Source: FACHB-T130 sp042747725
GTDB taxonomy: Bacteria; Cyanobacteriota; Cyanobacteriia; Cyanobacteriales; FACHB-T130
NCBI RefSeq assembly: GCF_042747725.1
Contig: NZ_JBHZGO010000101.1
Span: 248,001 to 312,000 of the forward strand
Length of the DNA stretch: 64,000 bases
Direction: 5' to 3'
Part shown: positions 16,868 through 26,800 of the stretch, piece by piece
Position numbering within the stretch: position 1 is the first letter of the stretch
Layout of the letters: every line of letters begins with the position of its first letter
Notes under the pieces: generated by a model
The model's input: the letters and a program-made list of their open reading frames with translations, nothing else
Database searches by the model: none
What the model was told of the DNA's origin: nothing
Translations under genes and position numbers: made by a program

Positions 16868-17950
16868 ATGAAAGCAATCCAACGCATCTCCAAATGGACG
16901 TTTTATCTCGCCTTAATCCCAGCAACGCTTGGACTCTGTGCATGGCAGGGTTGGGCGTGGTGGAGCTGGGCGAGTGCGCCCCCCGTTGCCGAAACTCAGC
17001 CGTCAGCGAATGCTAGAAAAGATGCATCGGTGCTAATCCGGATTCCTCAAGGAACTTCGGCGCAGCAGATAGGGCGCGATTTGGAAGCAGCAGGGTTGAT
17101 TCGCTCCGCTGATGCTTGGAAGCTATGGGCGTTTTGGTTGGACTTGCAAAAGCGACCGGGTGGGTTTAAAGCTGGGACTTACCAGTTGTCACCCACCCAG
17201 CCGCTGAGTGCGATCGCTGATAAAATTTGGACGGGCGATGTGGTGCAGATGTCCTTCACAATCCCCGAAGGATGGTCGCTTCAGCAAATGGCGGCTTACT
17301 TTGAATCTCAGGGATTTTTCAAAGCCGAAGAATTTCTCACAGCCGTAACTCAGATTCCCAAAGACCAGTATCCTTGGCTACCTTCGGATTTGCCTTATTT
17401 GGAAGGTTTTTTGTACCCGGATACCTACAAGCTAAATAGCGATCGCATCACGCCCCAAGCCGTCATCAAACAGATGCTAGATCGCTTTGAGCAGGTGGCA
17501 CTCCCCATCTATCAACAAGCGCCAAAAACCCAGATGCCCCTTCTTCAATGGGTGACATTAGCTAGCATCGTCGAAAAAGAGGCAGTAATTCCTACCGAAC
17601 GCCCTCTGATTGCTGGCGTTTTCACGCAACGACTTCAGAAGGGGATGAGACTTGAATCCGATCCCACGGTTGAGTACGGACTCGGCATTCGGCAAACGGC
17701 GGATCAGCCCTTAACTTTGGCTCAGGTGAAGACAGCTTCCCCCTACAATACTTATCTCAACTCAGGATTACCGCCCACTCCCATCGCCAGCCCTGGCTTA
17801 GGGAGTCTCAAAGCCACACTCAATCCTGAAAACACAGACTACCTCTTTTTTGTGGCTCGCTACGATGGCACCCATATCTTTAGTCGGACGCTACAAGAAC
17901 ACCAAGCCGCTACAAACGCGATTCGCCAACAACGGCAACAAAGCCGCTAA
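16868..17950 (+). CDS. mltG: endolytic murein transglycosylase
   Basis: 360 residues from the ATG at 16868. MltG (YceG-like) cleaves nascent glycan strands in the periplasm and limits their length. An N-terminal transmembrane helix (about residues 9-31) is followed by the LysM-like region (IRIPQGTSAQQIGRDLEAAG). The catalytic domain has LEGFLYPDTYKL, LASIVEKEA with catalytic Glu236, RLESDPTVEYGLG, SPYNTYLNSGLPPTPIASPG and the closing DGTHIFSRTLQEHQ. All expected motifs are intact. It lies between DUF3727 and yqeG. Confidence 0.93.
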   Translation: MKAIQRISKWTFYLALIPATLGLCAWQGWAWWSWASAPPVAETQPSANARKDASVLIRIPQGTSAQQIGRDLEAAGLIRSADAWKLWAFWLDLQKRPGGFKAGTYQLSPTQPLSAIADKIWTGDVVQMSFTIPEGWSLQQMAAYFESQGFFKAEEFLTAVTQIPKDQYPWLPSDLPYLEGFLYPDTYKLNSDRITPQAVIKQMLDRFEQVALPIYQQAPKTQMPLLQWVTLASIVEKEAVIPTERPLIAGVFTQRLQKGMRLESDPTVEYGLGIRQTADQPLTLAQVKTASPYNTYLNSGLPPTPIASPGLGSLKATLNPENTDYLFFVARYDGTHIFSRTLQEHQAATNAIRQQRQQSR

Positions 17951-18115
17951 CAACAGCGCCTCGATTGGTCTAGTCGCCGTGCCCACAAGTCTAGTTAAAA
18001 TCGGGGCAGTTGGACTTGCAGCCACTAGCAATCCACATTTATAGCTTTGCCGGGTTGAAAAAGCTCTTACCTGGGAGTTCTCCTAACAACTCACACCTAC
18101 AATTAAAAACTGCTT

Positions 18116-18664
18116 ATGTCCTGGGTAACACGGTTACAGCCTGACTTAATTCTGGGCAGACCTGTTGTAAGTCTGACCCCCGATCTTCTTCAGCAATATC
18201 ATCTTAAAGGTCTAGTCTTGGATGTCGATGACACGCTAGTACCCCTGAAAGCAGCCGAGGCGTCTGAAGAACTCGTGCAGTGGGTGAAGCAAATCAGACA
18301 AGTGGCGACGCTATGGCTGGTGAGTAATAACTTGAGCGAAAACCGAATTAGTGGCATCGCTCGCTCGTTAAATTTGCCCTACATTACCAGCGCTGCCAAG
18401 CCGTCACGGCGCAAGCTGCGGCAGGCTGTCACCGCGATGAACCTTCCCGTCGAACAAGTGGCAATGGTGGGCGATCGCTTATTTACAGACGTTTTGGCAG
18501 GCAACCGACTCGGTATGTTTACCATTCTTGTCGAACCGATGGTTGACCCGGCGCTAGCCGTGCGTTCTTATCCAGTCCGCACCTTTGAAGTCTGGGTGTC
18601 TCAAGCCTTGGGCGTCTCGCTCACAGCAAAGCAACAAAACTTAAAAAATCCAGATAAATCCTGA
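18116..18664 (+). CDS. yqeG: YqeG family HAD-type phosphatase
   Basis: 182 residues. It is a HAD superfamily IIIA phosphatase with motif I DVDDTLVP (nucleophile Asp36, acid Asp38), motif II in WLVSNN, a motif III Lys near AAKPSRRKL, and motif IV VGDRLFTDVLAGNRLGM. The size and motifs match YqeG/GEP4-like phosphatases. The yeast relative dephosphorylates phosphatidylglycerophosphate, and a plant homologue serves plastid phosphatidylglycerol synthesis. The same role here is plausible, because phosphatidylglycerol is essential for thylakoids. It lies 165 bp after mltG on the same strand. Confidence 0.88.
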   Translation: MSWVTRLQPDLILGRPVVSLTPDLLQQYHLKGLVLDVDDTLVPLKAAEASEELVQWVKQIRQVATLWLVSNNLSENRISGIARSLNLPYITSAAKPSRRKLRQAVTAMNLPVEQVAMVGDRLFTDVLAGNRLGMFTILVEPMVDPALAVRSYPVRTFEVWVSQALGVSLTAKQQNLKNPDKS

Positions 18665-18966
18665 AAAACCAAAATATAAAGAAATAATTAGGAGATTCTC
18701 GATCGTCAAAAATTCCTGGCATTCTATAATATGGTTCAAATGGGGTCAGCCGATATAAAGACCCTAAACATTAATCCCCGTGAATACCTGTGTAAAGCGT
18801 CAGTTCCCCCGACAGAGGAGCTGGCGTTTTACAATTTGGAATCGGTAATGGGTAATGCGAATGGAAGAATGGCTAATTGCCAACTCCCCGGCTCCAAACG
18901 CGATAACCGCAAGTCTTCCACAAGCTGCTCTTCCTCCTCCCTGTTCCCCTGCGCCCCCTCTCTGTT

Positions 18967-20076
18967 GTGAGTCAAACCCTTGTCGTCAAAATTGGTACTT
19001 CCAGCCTGACATCGCCTGAAACAGGTCATCTAGCTCTGTCCACCATTGCCGCCTTAGTAGAAACCCTCACGGATTTGCGGCAGCAAGGTCATAACGTGGT
19101 GCTAGTTTCTTCGGGTGCTGTGGGAGTGGGTTGCGCCCGCTTGGGACTGCGCGATCGCCCCCGCACGTTGGCACTGAAACAAGCGGTAGCAGCAGTCGGT
19201 CAGGGACGCCTGATGCGCGTATACGATGACTTTTTTACAACCTTAGAACAACCCATCGCCCAGGTTCTCCTGACTCGCAGTACCTTCAAAGAACGCTCAG
19301 CTTATATCAACGCCTCCAACACCTTCCGGGAACTGTTGCGGTTGGGCGTTATCCCCGTGGTGAATGAAAATGACACCGTAGCAGTAGAGGAACTGAAATT
19401 CGGGGATAATGATACGCTTTCAGCCCTAGTTGCCAGCTTGATAGAGGCAGATTGGCTATTTTTAATGACCGATGTAGACCGACTTTACTCCGCCGATCCG
19501 CGCCAAGTCCCGGATGCTCAGCCGATCGCCCTGGTGAACCGCATTGATGAGCTGGAAGAATTACAAGTGCAAACAGGCTCTAGCGGCTCTCAGTGGGGCA
19601 CAGGCGGCATGGTTACAAAAATTACTGCTGCCCGCATTGCTACCAGCGCCGGAGTTCGGACAGTCATCACCGAAGGGCGATTTCCCCGCAACATCCAAAA
19701 AATCTTGCAAGGAGAACCCCTCGGCACTCAGTTTGAACCCCGCGACACGATGGGCAACGCCCGTAAGCGCTGGATTGCCCACGGGTTGATTCCTGCCGGA
19801 AAGCTGTATCTGGATAAGGGAGCGATCGCGGCAATTTGTCAATCGGGAAAATCCCTCTTAGCTGCTGGGATTACCGTCGTTGAGGGAGACTTTCAGGCGT
19901 CAGATGCCGTGCAGTTATGCGACTCCCAAGGACGAGAAATAGCCAGAGGGCTGGTGAACTACAGCAGCGATGAGCTACAGCAAATTCGCGGTCGCCGTTC
20001 AGCAGAAATTCCCGCCATTTTGGGCTACGCCGGTGCAGAAACCGTCGTCCATCGAGATAATCTTGTGATTAGTTAG
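18967..20076 (+). CDS. proB: glutamate 5-kinase
   Basis: 369 residues from a GTG start. ProB phosphorylates L-glutamate with ATP in the first step of proline synthesis. The amino-acid kinase domain spans residues 1-255 or so (LVVKIGTSSLT, VLVSSGAVGVGC, VIPVVNENDTVAVEELKFGD and GTGGMVTKITAA). The C-terminal PUA domain, about 280-369, begins at the GKLYLDKGA stretch, as in full-length bacterial enzymes. The feedback loop residues lie in the kinase domain. It is probably read from its own promoter in the 300-bp spacer after yqeG, which holds no supported gene. Confidence 0.95.
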   Translation: MSQTLVVKIGTSSLTSPETGHLALSTIAALVETLTDLRQQGHNVVLVSSGAVGVGCARLGLRDRPRTLALKQAVAAVGQGRLMRVYDDFFTTLEQPIAQVLLTRSTFKERSAYINASNTFRELLRLGVIPVVNENDTVAVEELKFGDNDTLSALVASLIEADWLFLMTDVDRLYSADPRQVPDAQPIALVNRIDELEELQVQTGSSGSQWGTGGMVTKITAARIATSAGVRTVITEGRFPRNIQKILQGEPLGTQFEPRDTMGNARKRWIAHGLIPAGKLYLDKGAIAAICQSGKSLLAAGITVVEGDFQASDAVQLCDSQGREIARGLVNYSSDELQQIRGRRSAEIPAILGYAGAETVVHRDNLVIS

Positions 20077-20124
20077 TCAGCAGTCAGTTGTTTTTTCTGC
20101 CAAAGACCAATAACGAATGACTAA

Positions 20125-21216
20125 TTAACGACTAATTGCTTCTGGTGGAGCAATATCAGGTCCAACCGCCACTCCCTTCAGACTCGCCTTTAAGCCGGGT
20201 TTCGCAGCAGGTTTCACAGGACGATGCGACTCAGAGGCAGATGAGTTGGTAGGAACATCCGGTGGAGAATCAGCAGACGCCGATGATTGCGAATGGTTCG
20301 ACATCAAAGCGAGTCCTCCCACTGCCCCTGCCACCAGCGCCGCATAGCCCACGTACAAGTGAACTGTGTTGAGCTGAAATCCGAACCCTGACGTTGATTT
20401 CGGTCGGTACCAGGAGGGCAGCACAGATTTTGTAGGATCAGGTGCGGGTAAGGAAGCAGCCATTGCAGCACCATCTAACCCCAACGCGGCCCCCATCCGG
20501 CGAATAAAACCTCGGACGTAGACATCCTCCGGCAATTGCTCGCAGCAACCGACTTCCAAAGCCTGAATGTGATGAAGCGGCACGAACGTTTGATTGTGAA
20601 GTTGGCGCAGGGTCATTGACTGTGCATGACGTGCCTGCCCTAATTGCTGACCAATTTGACGCAGACGCTCTTGCCGCTGTTCATCTGCCACTTGCGCTGC
20701 CAGTTCAGCCTTGGAGAGCTTTTTGGATGGTTTGGGAAAAACCGGATCTGGACTGGTTGGGAGAGGCAGTGGCTTAGCGTCTATTAAATCGGCAGGTGAG
20801 TTATCGATCCTGCATCCTTGGTCATTCGTTAAAGTCAAGTCATTCGTCGTTGATTCTGGGTGATTAACTGATGACTGCTTGCTATCGACTGATGATTCTT
20901 GAGAGTGACTGCTGACTTGCTGCTGTTGTTGATTGTTCCCAATTTCTGGAGATGTGACTGGGACAACCTTATAAGTTCTTGCAAACTGCTGGAACGCTAG
21001 CCGGATGGCTTCTCTACCCACTGCCTTAACCATAATCTGGGCACTCCCAGCAGCTTCTCCCAAGATCGTCTGTAACCCAGCCAAAGCGCGATTGTAGACT
21101 TCGCTGCTATGGAGTTCAGATTCTATTCGACTCAGGATAGACCGTAATACTTCCTGCGAAATTTCAATGGTTGGGCTTTCGGTAATACCGCGACCATACG
21201 CCGATTGTAATGCCAT
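20125..21216 (-). CDS. RodZ-like helix-turn-helix membrane protein
   Basis: 363 residues from the ATG at 21214-21216; 30 residues further upstream are open but unlike coding sequence. Residues about 17-85 form a helical N-terminal domain (QEVLRSILSRIESELHSSEV). Residues about 100-170 are a low-complexity linker made of Gln, Ser, Thr and Asp. The RodZ/HTH_25-type domain follows at about 195-275 (IGQQLGQARHAQSMTLRQLH, then YVRGFIRRMGAALGLD), and then a single transmembrane helix (VGYAALVAGAVGGLALM). The C-terminal periplasmic tail is short. This resembles the cytoskeletal anchor RodZ, but the large N-terminal domain is unusual and could give a different role. The linker's DNA contains AATGACT-type repeats like those in the spacers. 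Confidence 0.7.
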   Translation of the reverse strand: MALQSAYGRGITESPTIEISQEVLRSILSRIESELHSSEVYNRALAGLQTILGEAAGSAQIMVKAVGREAIRLAFQQFARTYKVVPVTSPEIGNNQQQQQVSSHSQESSVDSKQSSVNHPESTTNDLTLTNDQGCRIDNSPADLIDAKPLPLPTSPDPVFPKPSKKLSKAELAAQVADEQRQERLRQIGQQLGQARHAQSMTLRQLHNQTFVPLHHIQALEVGCCEQLPEDVYVRGFIRRMGAALGLDGAAMAASLPAPDPTKSVLPSWYRPKSTSGFGFQLNTVHLYVGYAALVAGAVGGLALMSNHSQSSASADSPPDVPTNSSASESHRPVKPAAKPGLKASLKGVAVGPDIAPPEAISR

Positions 21217-21310
21217 GACTTTTCTTGTCGAGCGTGCTTGAGGAAAACCAAACTTATGCGATCGCTCACGAGCGTGCTTTCCTGGGTGTCTAAAAGGACT
21301 TCCCACGTCG

Positions 21311-21337
21311 GTTATGGGTGCTTTCTTTACCCATAAC
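21311..21337. terminator. 9-bp stem hairpin on a minus-strand reading frame end
   Basis: GTTATGGGT and ACCCATAAC form a perfect 9-bp stem with a 9-nt loop. The stop codon (21327-21329) of an unexplained 56-codon minus-strand frame falls at the edge of the loop. It may end a transcript coming from about 21500 on the minus strand, just upstream of the RodZ-like gene. Confidence 0.4.
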
Positions 21338-21497
21338 TGACGCTGAATTCACGGGCTGCTTGAGCTATCTGAGTAAAGTATTCGACAAGCGGGAACTGAA
21401 TTCCGGATCGAGCAAAAGTCAATTTTCTCTGTTCAGTGGCATCGCTGAGTAACTTAACTGCCTTTAAACTTAATAAATTTAAATAACAATCCTCGCC
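21327..21497 (-). other. possible short coding remnant without a start codon
   Basis: A 56-codon minus-strand frame reads like genuine protein (KAVKLLSDATEQRKLTFARS, then GIQFPLVEYFTQIAQAARE) with a good amphipathic pattern, and it ends at a TAA inside a hairpin. It is preceded by a TAA and contains no ATG or GTG at its front. It may be a decayed gene, or a small gene using a rare start. No family is recognised. Confidence 0.3.
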
Positions 21498-21611
21498 TTA
21501 TTTAGAATCCAGGAGTCAAACTGAAGATAGATTCTGGCTCCCGGATTCTGTAGAGACCATGTGGTGGTCAGTCTCAACTTGGCTCCTGACAACTGAATGC
21601 AATTTAGAGGT

Positions 21612-21791
21612 TTAGTGCTGACGGCGGTTTCCCGGCTGGTAATCTTTAACCCAGCAGCGTTCCAAAAGGTGAATTCTGTAACGGTACGAGAAGCGGCGGG
21701 GATTGAGTACCAATTTAGTTTTGGAACTAAACAGGGGCTGGTTGAGAAACTGCCATAGAGGGAACCGAATCTTGCCGTGTTGTGGAGCCAT
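21612..21791 (-). CDS. small basic hypothetical protein, 59 residues
   Basis: Begins at the ATG at 21789-21791 (HGKIRFPLWQFLNQPLFSSK). It is basic and aromatic-rich, with a compact C-terminal part LNPRRFSYRYRIHLLERCWV. There is no transmembrane helix and no recognised domain. The composition looks more like a real, structured small protein than a random frame, but no Shine-Dalgarno sequence is visible. The DNA between 21838 and 22157 holds nothing I can support. Confidence 0.45.
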   Translation of the reverse strand: MAPQHGKIRFPLWQFLNQPLFSSKTKLVLNPRRFSYRYRIHLLERCWVKDYQPGNRRQH

Positions 21792-22157
21792 AGTTTGAAA
21801 AGTCCAGATAGCAGTAGTACAAAACAGGGGCACCGTGCATCTATCTATGGTGACATCTGCTTGGTTAATATTACCTTGCCAAAGGTTACTACAAATTTGC
21901 TTGGGTTAGATTACGGAATCTCCAGAAAGTGTTTTCACAAACTCTGTACTTCCACGGATGCGCTGTTGAACTGCCCACTTAGAGTCCTCTGCTACTAGGG
22001 CGTAAGCGTTATGTAAGCGTTCTTCTAGAGAGCGTGTGAAGGTATTTCAGGGAGCGGTTCAATAATGTTAGGCACTTATACTTAATAGGTGTAGTGAAAT
22101 TTTTCTACTCCTACCAAAGACAGAGAATTATGGTTCTTCATTACTTAGTATGCTTAT

Positions 22158-22600
22158 TCAATAATTTAAATGCCAATTAAGCAAGCATCTAATTCGGTAA
22201 TTTTCAAAGTTCCTAAACCCGTAAGCAGAGCGTTTGATCAACTTAAGTTTATTGTTGATGCCCTCTACAACACCACTCGTAGTCCTGTTATCAAAGTAAG
22301 CAATAATTTCCAGACAGCCAACGAATAATAGTGTTCTGACTATCGGGAAAAGATTTTTCGCGCTTGCTAGCCATATTCCCAGTTTAAATAATCCTGTCAA
22401 CCAATTATTAGTCTGCTCAAAAATCTTTCTTATTTGCTTTTTTAATTCATGCATTCTCTTCAGGTTACTAGACACCTCTTTAACCTGACTCAGTTTACTT
22501 TCTTGCTCTTCACTTAGGTCTTTCTCGTTCTTCAGTAAGACATATTTACTTTTCTTTAATCTCTCTAATATTTGTTCTTGTTTTGCTTTCTCTTTCGGCG
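22158..22600 (-). pseudogene. C-terminal fragment of an ISL3-family transposase
   Basis: The minus frame reads a helical Lys/Glu-rich stretch (LSEEQESKLSQVKEVSSNLK) and then the ISL3 DDE C-terminus: NWLTGLFKLGIWL, EIIAYFDNRTTSGVVEGINN, KLKLIKRSAYGFRNFENYRI and LLNWH. The N-terminal zinc-binding and helix-turn-helix parts and the first two catalytic Asp residues are absent. The frame is lost at about 22600, where it abuts an oppositely oriented IS701-type fragment. It is a dead element. Confidence 0.75.
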
Positions 22601-23299
22601 TTTCTACTGATTGATGCTGGCGCGAGGAAATAACACGGCTTTTCTGCTTGACCTGGAAAAAAGGAGACTCAAGTATCTAGGAGGACTGGCAAAAAATCGC
22701 CAAGTTATAATTGCTCAATCAGGAAACTCGACCGAAGAAATTCGTTTAGACAATTTAGCTCAAACGCTCAAGAGTGAAGCTTTCACTCAAGTCCAACTCA
22801 ATCTAGAAAAACAAAATACAGTTTGGGTGGCAACAAAGGAAGTTGAACTATCACGGCTGGAAGGGAAGAGAACAATTGCTATAGTCATGAATGCCTTAAC
22901 CTTCGATTCATCTAGTGATATTGACTATTTTATTACCAATGTTGATTCATCCATTGCCACAGCCGAGTGGATAGTAACGACTTATTCTCAAAGAAACTGG
23001 GTAGAAGTGTTCTATCGGGAAGCTAAGGGCTGGTTAGGGCTGTCTGAATATCAAGTGAGAGACTCTCCGCAGTCTGATGAGACATTTCGTTCTTGTATAA
23101 GAGTGCCTATACTTTCATCTTATGGCACACCTTAACCGGAGGACTCAGACGCAGGTGAGCGTTGAAACCTTTGAACACTTTTACTGAAGCCTTGGAAGCA
23201 TTTCGTACAGCGATGTCTTGTCGTTTTATTGAGTGGTTGAACCATAACAGGGATGTATTTACCGCTTATAAAACTAGTTTAGGCTTTGTTTGGGCTTGA
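22601..23299 (+). pseudogene. frameshifted IS701-type transposase fragment
   Basis: The main frame from about 22611 has GNNTAFLLDLEKRRLKYLGG and the characteristic NWVEVFYREAKGWLGLSEYQ of cyanobacterial IS701-family transposases. After a frameshift near 23080, the C-terminus reappears at about 23170-23299 (TFTEALEAFRTAMSCRFIEW, then AYKTSLGFVWA, stop). A further shift near 22635 separates the IDAG motif. The N-terminal portion is missing at the junction with the ISL3 fragment. The element is not functional, and no terminal inverted repeats could be placed. Confidence 0.72.
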
Positions 23300-23753
23300 A
23301 ATTTGTTTAAGTCCCACTAACCCGAAAGAGCAATCTAGCATTACTCCACCCAATATCGAACAAGTTAAACGAGTTGCTAAAGAACAAAATGCAACTCTTG
23401 TTGAATATTCGATTATTTACGATAATTTCAAAGTTCAAGGGAAAGAACAAAACCCTAGAATCAGAACTCTATATTTGGGTCATCAAACCCACAGGTGAAG
23501 TGACGTTTCGGACATCTGACCTCAAACCCCTGTGGCAGAAACAGAATCTTTCGCTACAAGACCTCGTTGCCAACACCCGTCAATCTATGGAAGTAAGGGG
23601 CGCGGCGGTGTTGTAGCGGAACTGATAGAGGAAGAAAGCCTGACCAAACGATTACAGCAACTCTATCAACTGCTGATGATGCTGACAACCCTGAAACAAC
23701 ACCCCGACCCCAGAGACTGGGCGGCTTTTACCTTAATTGGTGAATCCGACTGA
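23300..23753 (+). pseudogene. CHAT-domain (caspase-like) protein remnant with core deleted
   Basis: Three successive frames together read like the pre-CHAT region of a cyanobacterial TPR-CHAT protein: EQNATLVEYSIIYDNFKVQG, then ESELYIWVIKPTGEVTFR and LKPLWQKQNLSLQDLVANTR, then VVAELIEEESLTKRLQQLYQ. The last jumps directly to the family's typical C-terminal end (LKQHPDPRDWAAFTLIGES). At least two frameshifts are needed, and the segment carrying the His-Cys protease dyad is missing. It is dead as a protease. It lies next to transposase debris, which probably caused its decay. Confidence 0.65.
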
Positions 23754-23767
23754 GCTGAATACCCAAT

Positions 23768-23789
23768 AAGGTGGACACTTGCCCACCTT
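23768..23789. terminator. small hairpin downstream of the CheA gene
   Basis: AAGGTGG and CCACCTT form a 7-bp stem 59 bp beyond the minus-strand stop at 23848, between the chemosensory operon and the convergent CHAT remnant. It is a possible operon terminator with no clear T-tract. Confidence 0.35.
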
Positions 23790-23847
23790 ACTTACTCTCA
23801 TCTCCCGTTTCCTATCTAGAAAGGGTGCGGAAACCCCGCCCCTACTA

Positions 23848-26800
23848 TTAGGCGTTTGTGTTGATAGTCAGCAGCACCTCACCTTTAATCATCCGTTGGG
23901 CGGCATCAAGGAGCGCTTCTTCCAGATAAGGCTTGGTAAAGTAGCCCTTAGCTCCCAGATGAGCTGCCATTTGCTGGTGCTTGCTAGCGCCGCGAGAAGT
24001 TAGCATTGCTACCGGCAGATGGTTGAGGCTGGGGTCTTTCTGAATCCGTGACAGCAACTCCAGACCGTCCATGCGAGGCATTTCAATGTCGCAGAAGACG
24101 ATCTCGCAAGGCAGACCCGACCGAAGTTTATCCCAGGCTTCCTGACCGTCACGGGCTTGTTCCACTCGGTATCCTGCCTTGTTAAAGGTCATGGAGAGGA
24201 GTTCGCGCACCGTAATCGAGTCATCCACAATCAAGACCATCGGATCGGTCTTCACCGGTGGAGCCTCCACAGGAAGGGAAACACCTGCCTTATCCCACAG
24301 AGAAACGCCACGGTCTTTGCCAATCCGACCCGTCGCCAAGTCAATCAGCTCTAGAACGTCAGCAATGGGCATGATCCGACCATCCCCCAAGACAGTAGCA
24401 CCAGCGACGCCTAGGGGCTTGGGCACGGGGCCTTCCAGTTGCTTAATCACAATTTCCTGTTCGCCCAGCACCTGATCCACTTGGACGGCGATAAAGTTGC
24501 CAGAACTGCGTAGCACGACAACCGAAATCATGTCATCTTCACGGTTGCCACCATAGACTGTGCCTCGACTGAGGTGACGCTGGTAGGTCAGCAGTTCCGC
24601 TAAGGGTTGGAAGGGCATGAGGGAGTCGCGCCAAGAGATACAGGTCTGACCTTCCGAGTTCGTTTGAATGCGGTCTTGGGGTATATCCAACATATCTTCC
24701 ACCCCATCCATTGGGAAGGCAATGCGAGCTTTGTCGCTCAGGCAACAGAGTGCTTTGCAAATACTTAAGGTGAGGGGCAGACGAACGGTAAAGGTAGTTC
24801 CCTTACCCAGGGTGGAGTCTGTCGTAATCACACCGCGAATTTCGTTCAAGCTGGTGCAAACCACGTCCATCCCGACGCCGCGACCTGAGAAGTCATCGGC
24901 TTTGTCTTTGGTACTAAAACCGGGATGGAAGAGCAGATCGTAGACTTCCAGACGGGTCATGGATTTGGCTTCAGATGAGGTAATCAGCCCTTTTTCGATG
25001 GCCTTTGCCTTTACCCTTTCTGAATCAATGCCTGCGCCATCATCCGAGACAGAGATGACGGTTTGGTTGCCTTGGTGGAAGGCTCGGATGGTAATCCGAC
25101 CTATGGGGGGCTTACCGGCGGCTTTACGCACTTCTGGCGGTTCAATGCCGTGAGTGATGGCATTGTTCACCAGGTGCGTCATCGGGTCGTAGAGGTGTTC
25201 CAGGATCACTTTATCGATCAAAGTTTCCCGACCCTCAATTTGTAGTTCGGCTTGTTTGCCACACTTGAGAGAAATCTCGCGCACGGCACGGGGCAAGCGG
25301 TCGGCAGTTTGGGCAAAAGGCACCATGCGCGATCGCGTCAATCCCTCTTGCAACTGACTCGTCACCTGCCGCAGCATCCGGGCAACTTGGTCGGTTTCAT
25401 CGACTAGGAATTCAATGTCAGCCGCCGACTCTCGGACGCGGACAATTAGCTCGATGATTTCTTGGGAAAGGCTGTGGAAAGGCGTAAACAGATCGAGTTC
25501 CAATTCACCCAAACCAAACCGGCTGTTGGCGGGAGCCTGATCCGCTGCCGATGTAGGGTCAGGTCGGGCGTTGAACCGATTGCTTTGACGGCTGGCGAGT
25601 AGAGAGCTTTCTAGGAGCGATCGCTCGTACCGATCCTGCATCCTCGCACCCACATCGCTGAGTTGCTGTACCTGGTGCAGCAAGTTATCCAGAAATTGTC
25701 GCAGGCGCTCTTGATCCTGTTCCAAAGTGTTCCGGTTCACCACTAATTCCCCCACCAGGTTGCTGAGGTTGTCTAGGTGCTTAACCGGCACCCGCATGGT
25801 CTGCTCAAACACTTTAACCGGGCGGGGACGATTAACCGGGCGAACCTGTCCTGAACTGGTTTTCACGCTGCGTGGCCCGCCCATCGTCTCCTCAGCCTGT
25901 CCCAGCAGTTCCTCCAGATCCCCGAATCCATCGTCAAGGGTGTCTGCGGATGCAGCTTGTTCAGCCATCGGCTTCGTGGGAGAACGCTGCGATTCAGCTA
26001 ATTGAGGAACAAGCTGAGGTTCATCATCCCCCAAGAGAGCTTCCAAGTCAGCAAACTCATTTATGTCTGCTCCATCAAAAGCCGCCGGGACGGATTCCTC
26101 TTCACCCAGCATTGCTTCCAACTCGTCAAACTCATCGTTACTTGCCAAGTTAGATGCCGGTTCCCCGAACACTTCCTCACCCAACATTGCCTCTAATTCG
26201 TCAAACTCATCGTTTTCCACCAATGAGAAGGCTAAGTCCCGATCTTCTTCCCCAAATGTCTCTATCAAAGACAACTCATCCGCAACAGCAGTCTCTGAAG
26301 TATTCGCAATCTCTTGTTGTTCTGTCACTAAGTCCCAGAGAGATTCAACTTCCTCCAACTCATCTGCGTCTGACGCTTGGTTTTCTGAAGGAATTTCCCC
26401 AGTCAACAGATTCTCCTCAAAAGCCAATGCATCTCCAAACCCTACTGGTTCACCACCTAAGAGATCCTCTAGCTCGGAAGCTGCCTCTTCAGAAACCGCT
26501 GCTGAGTCGATTCCCCAGTCGGCAGCTTCCATGTCGCTGCCAAATAGGTCGGCATCGGCTAATTCCAGCGCTTCTGGAGTGGATACGGGTGCTTCCCCAA
26601 ACATCGCTTCCATGTCGCTGCCTAATAGGTCGGCATCGGCTAATTCCAGCGCTTCTGGAGTGGATGCGGGTGCTTCTTGTTCCCCAAACATCACTTCCAT
26701 GTCGCTGCCAAATAGGTCTGAATCTGCTAATTCCAGCGCTTCTGGAGTGGATGCGGGTGCTTCTTGTTCCCCAAACATCGCTTCCAGATTTTCTGCCTCG

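Noticed and set aside
18731..18970. 79-codon plus-strand frame before proB
   Set aside because: Low-complexity Ser/Cys-rich end, overlaps the proB start, no recognised features.
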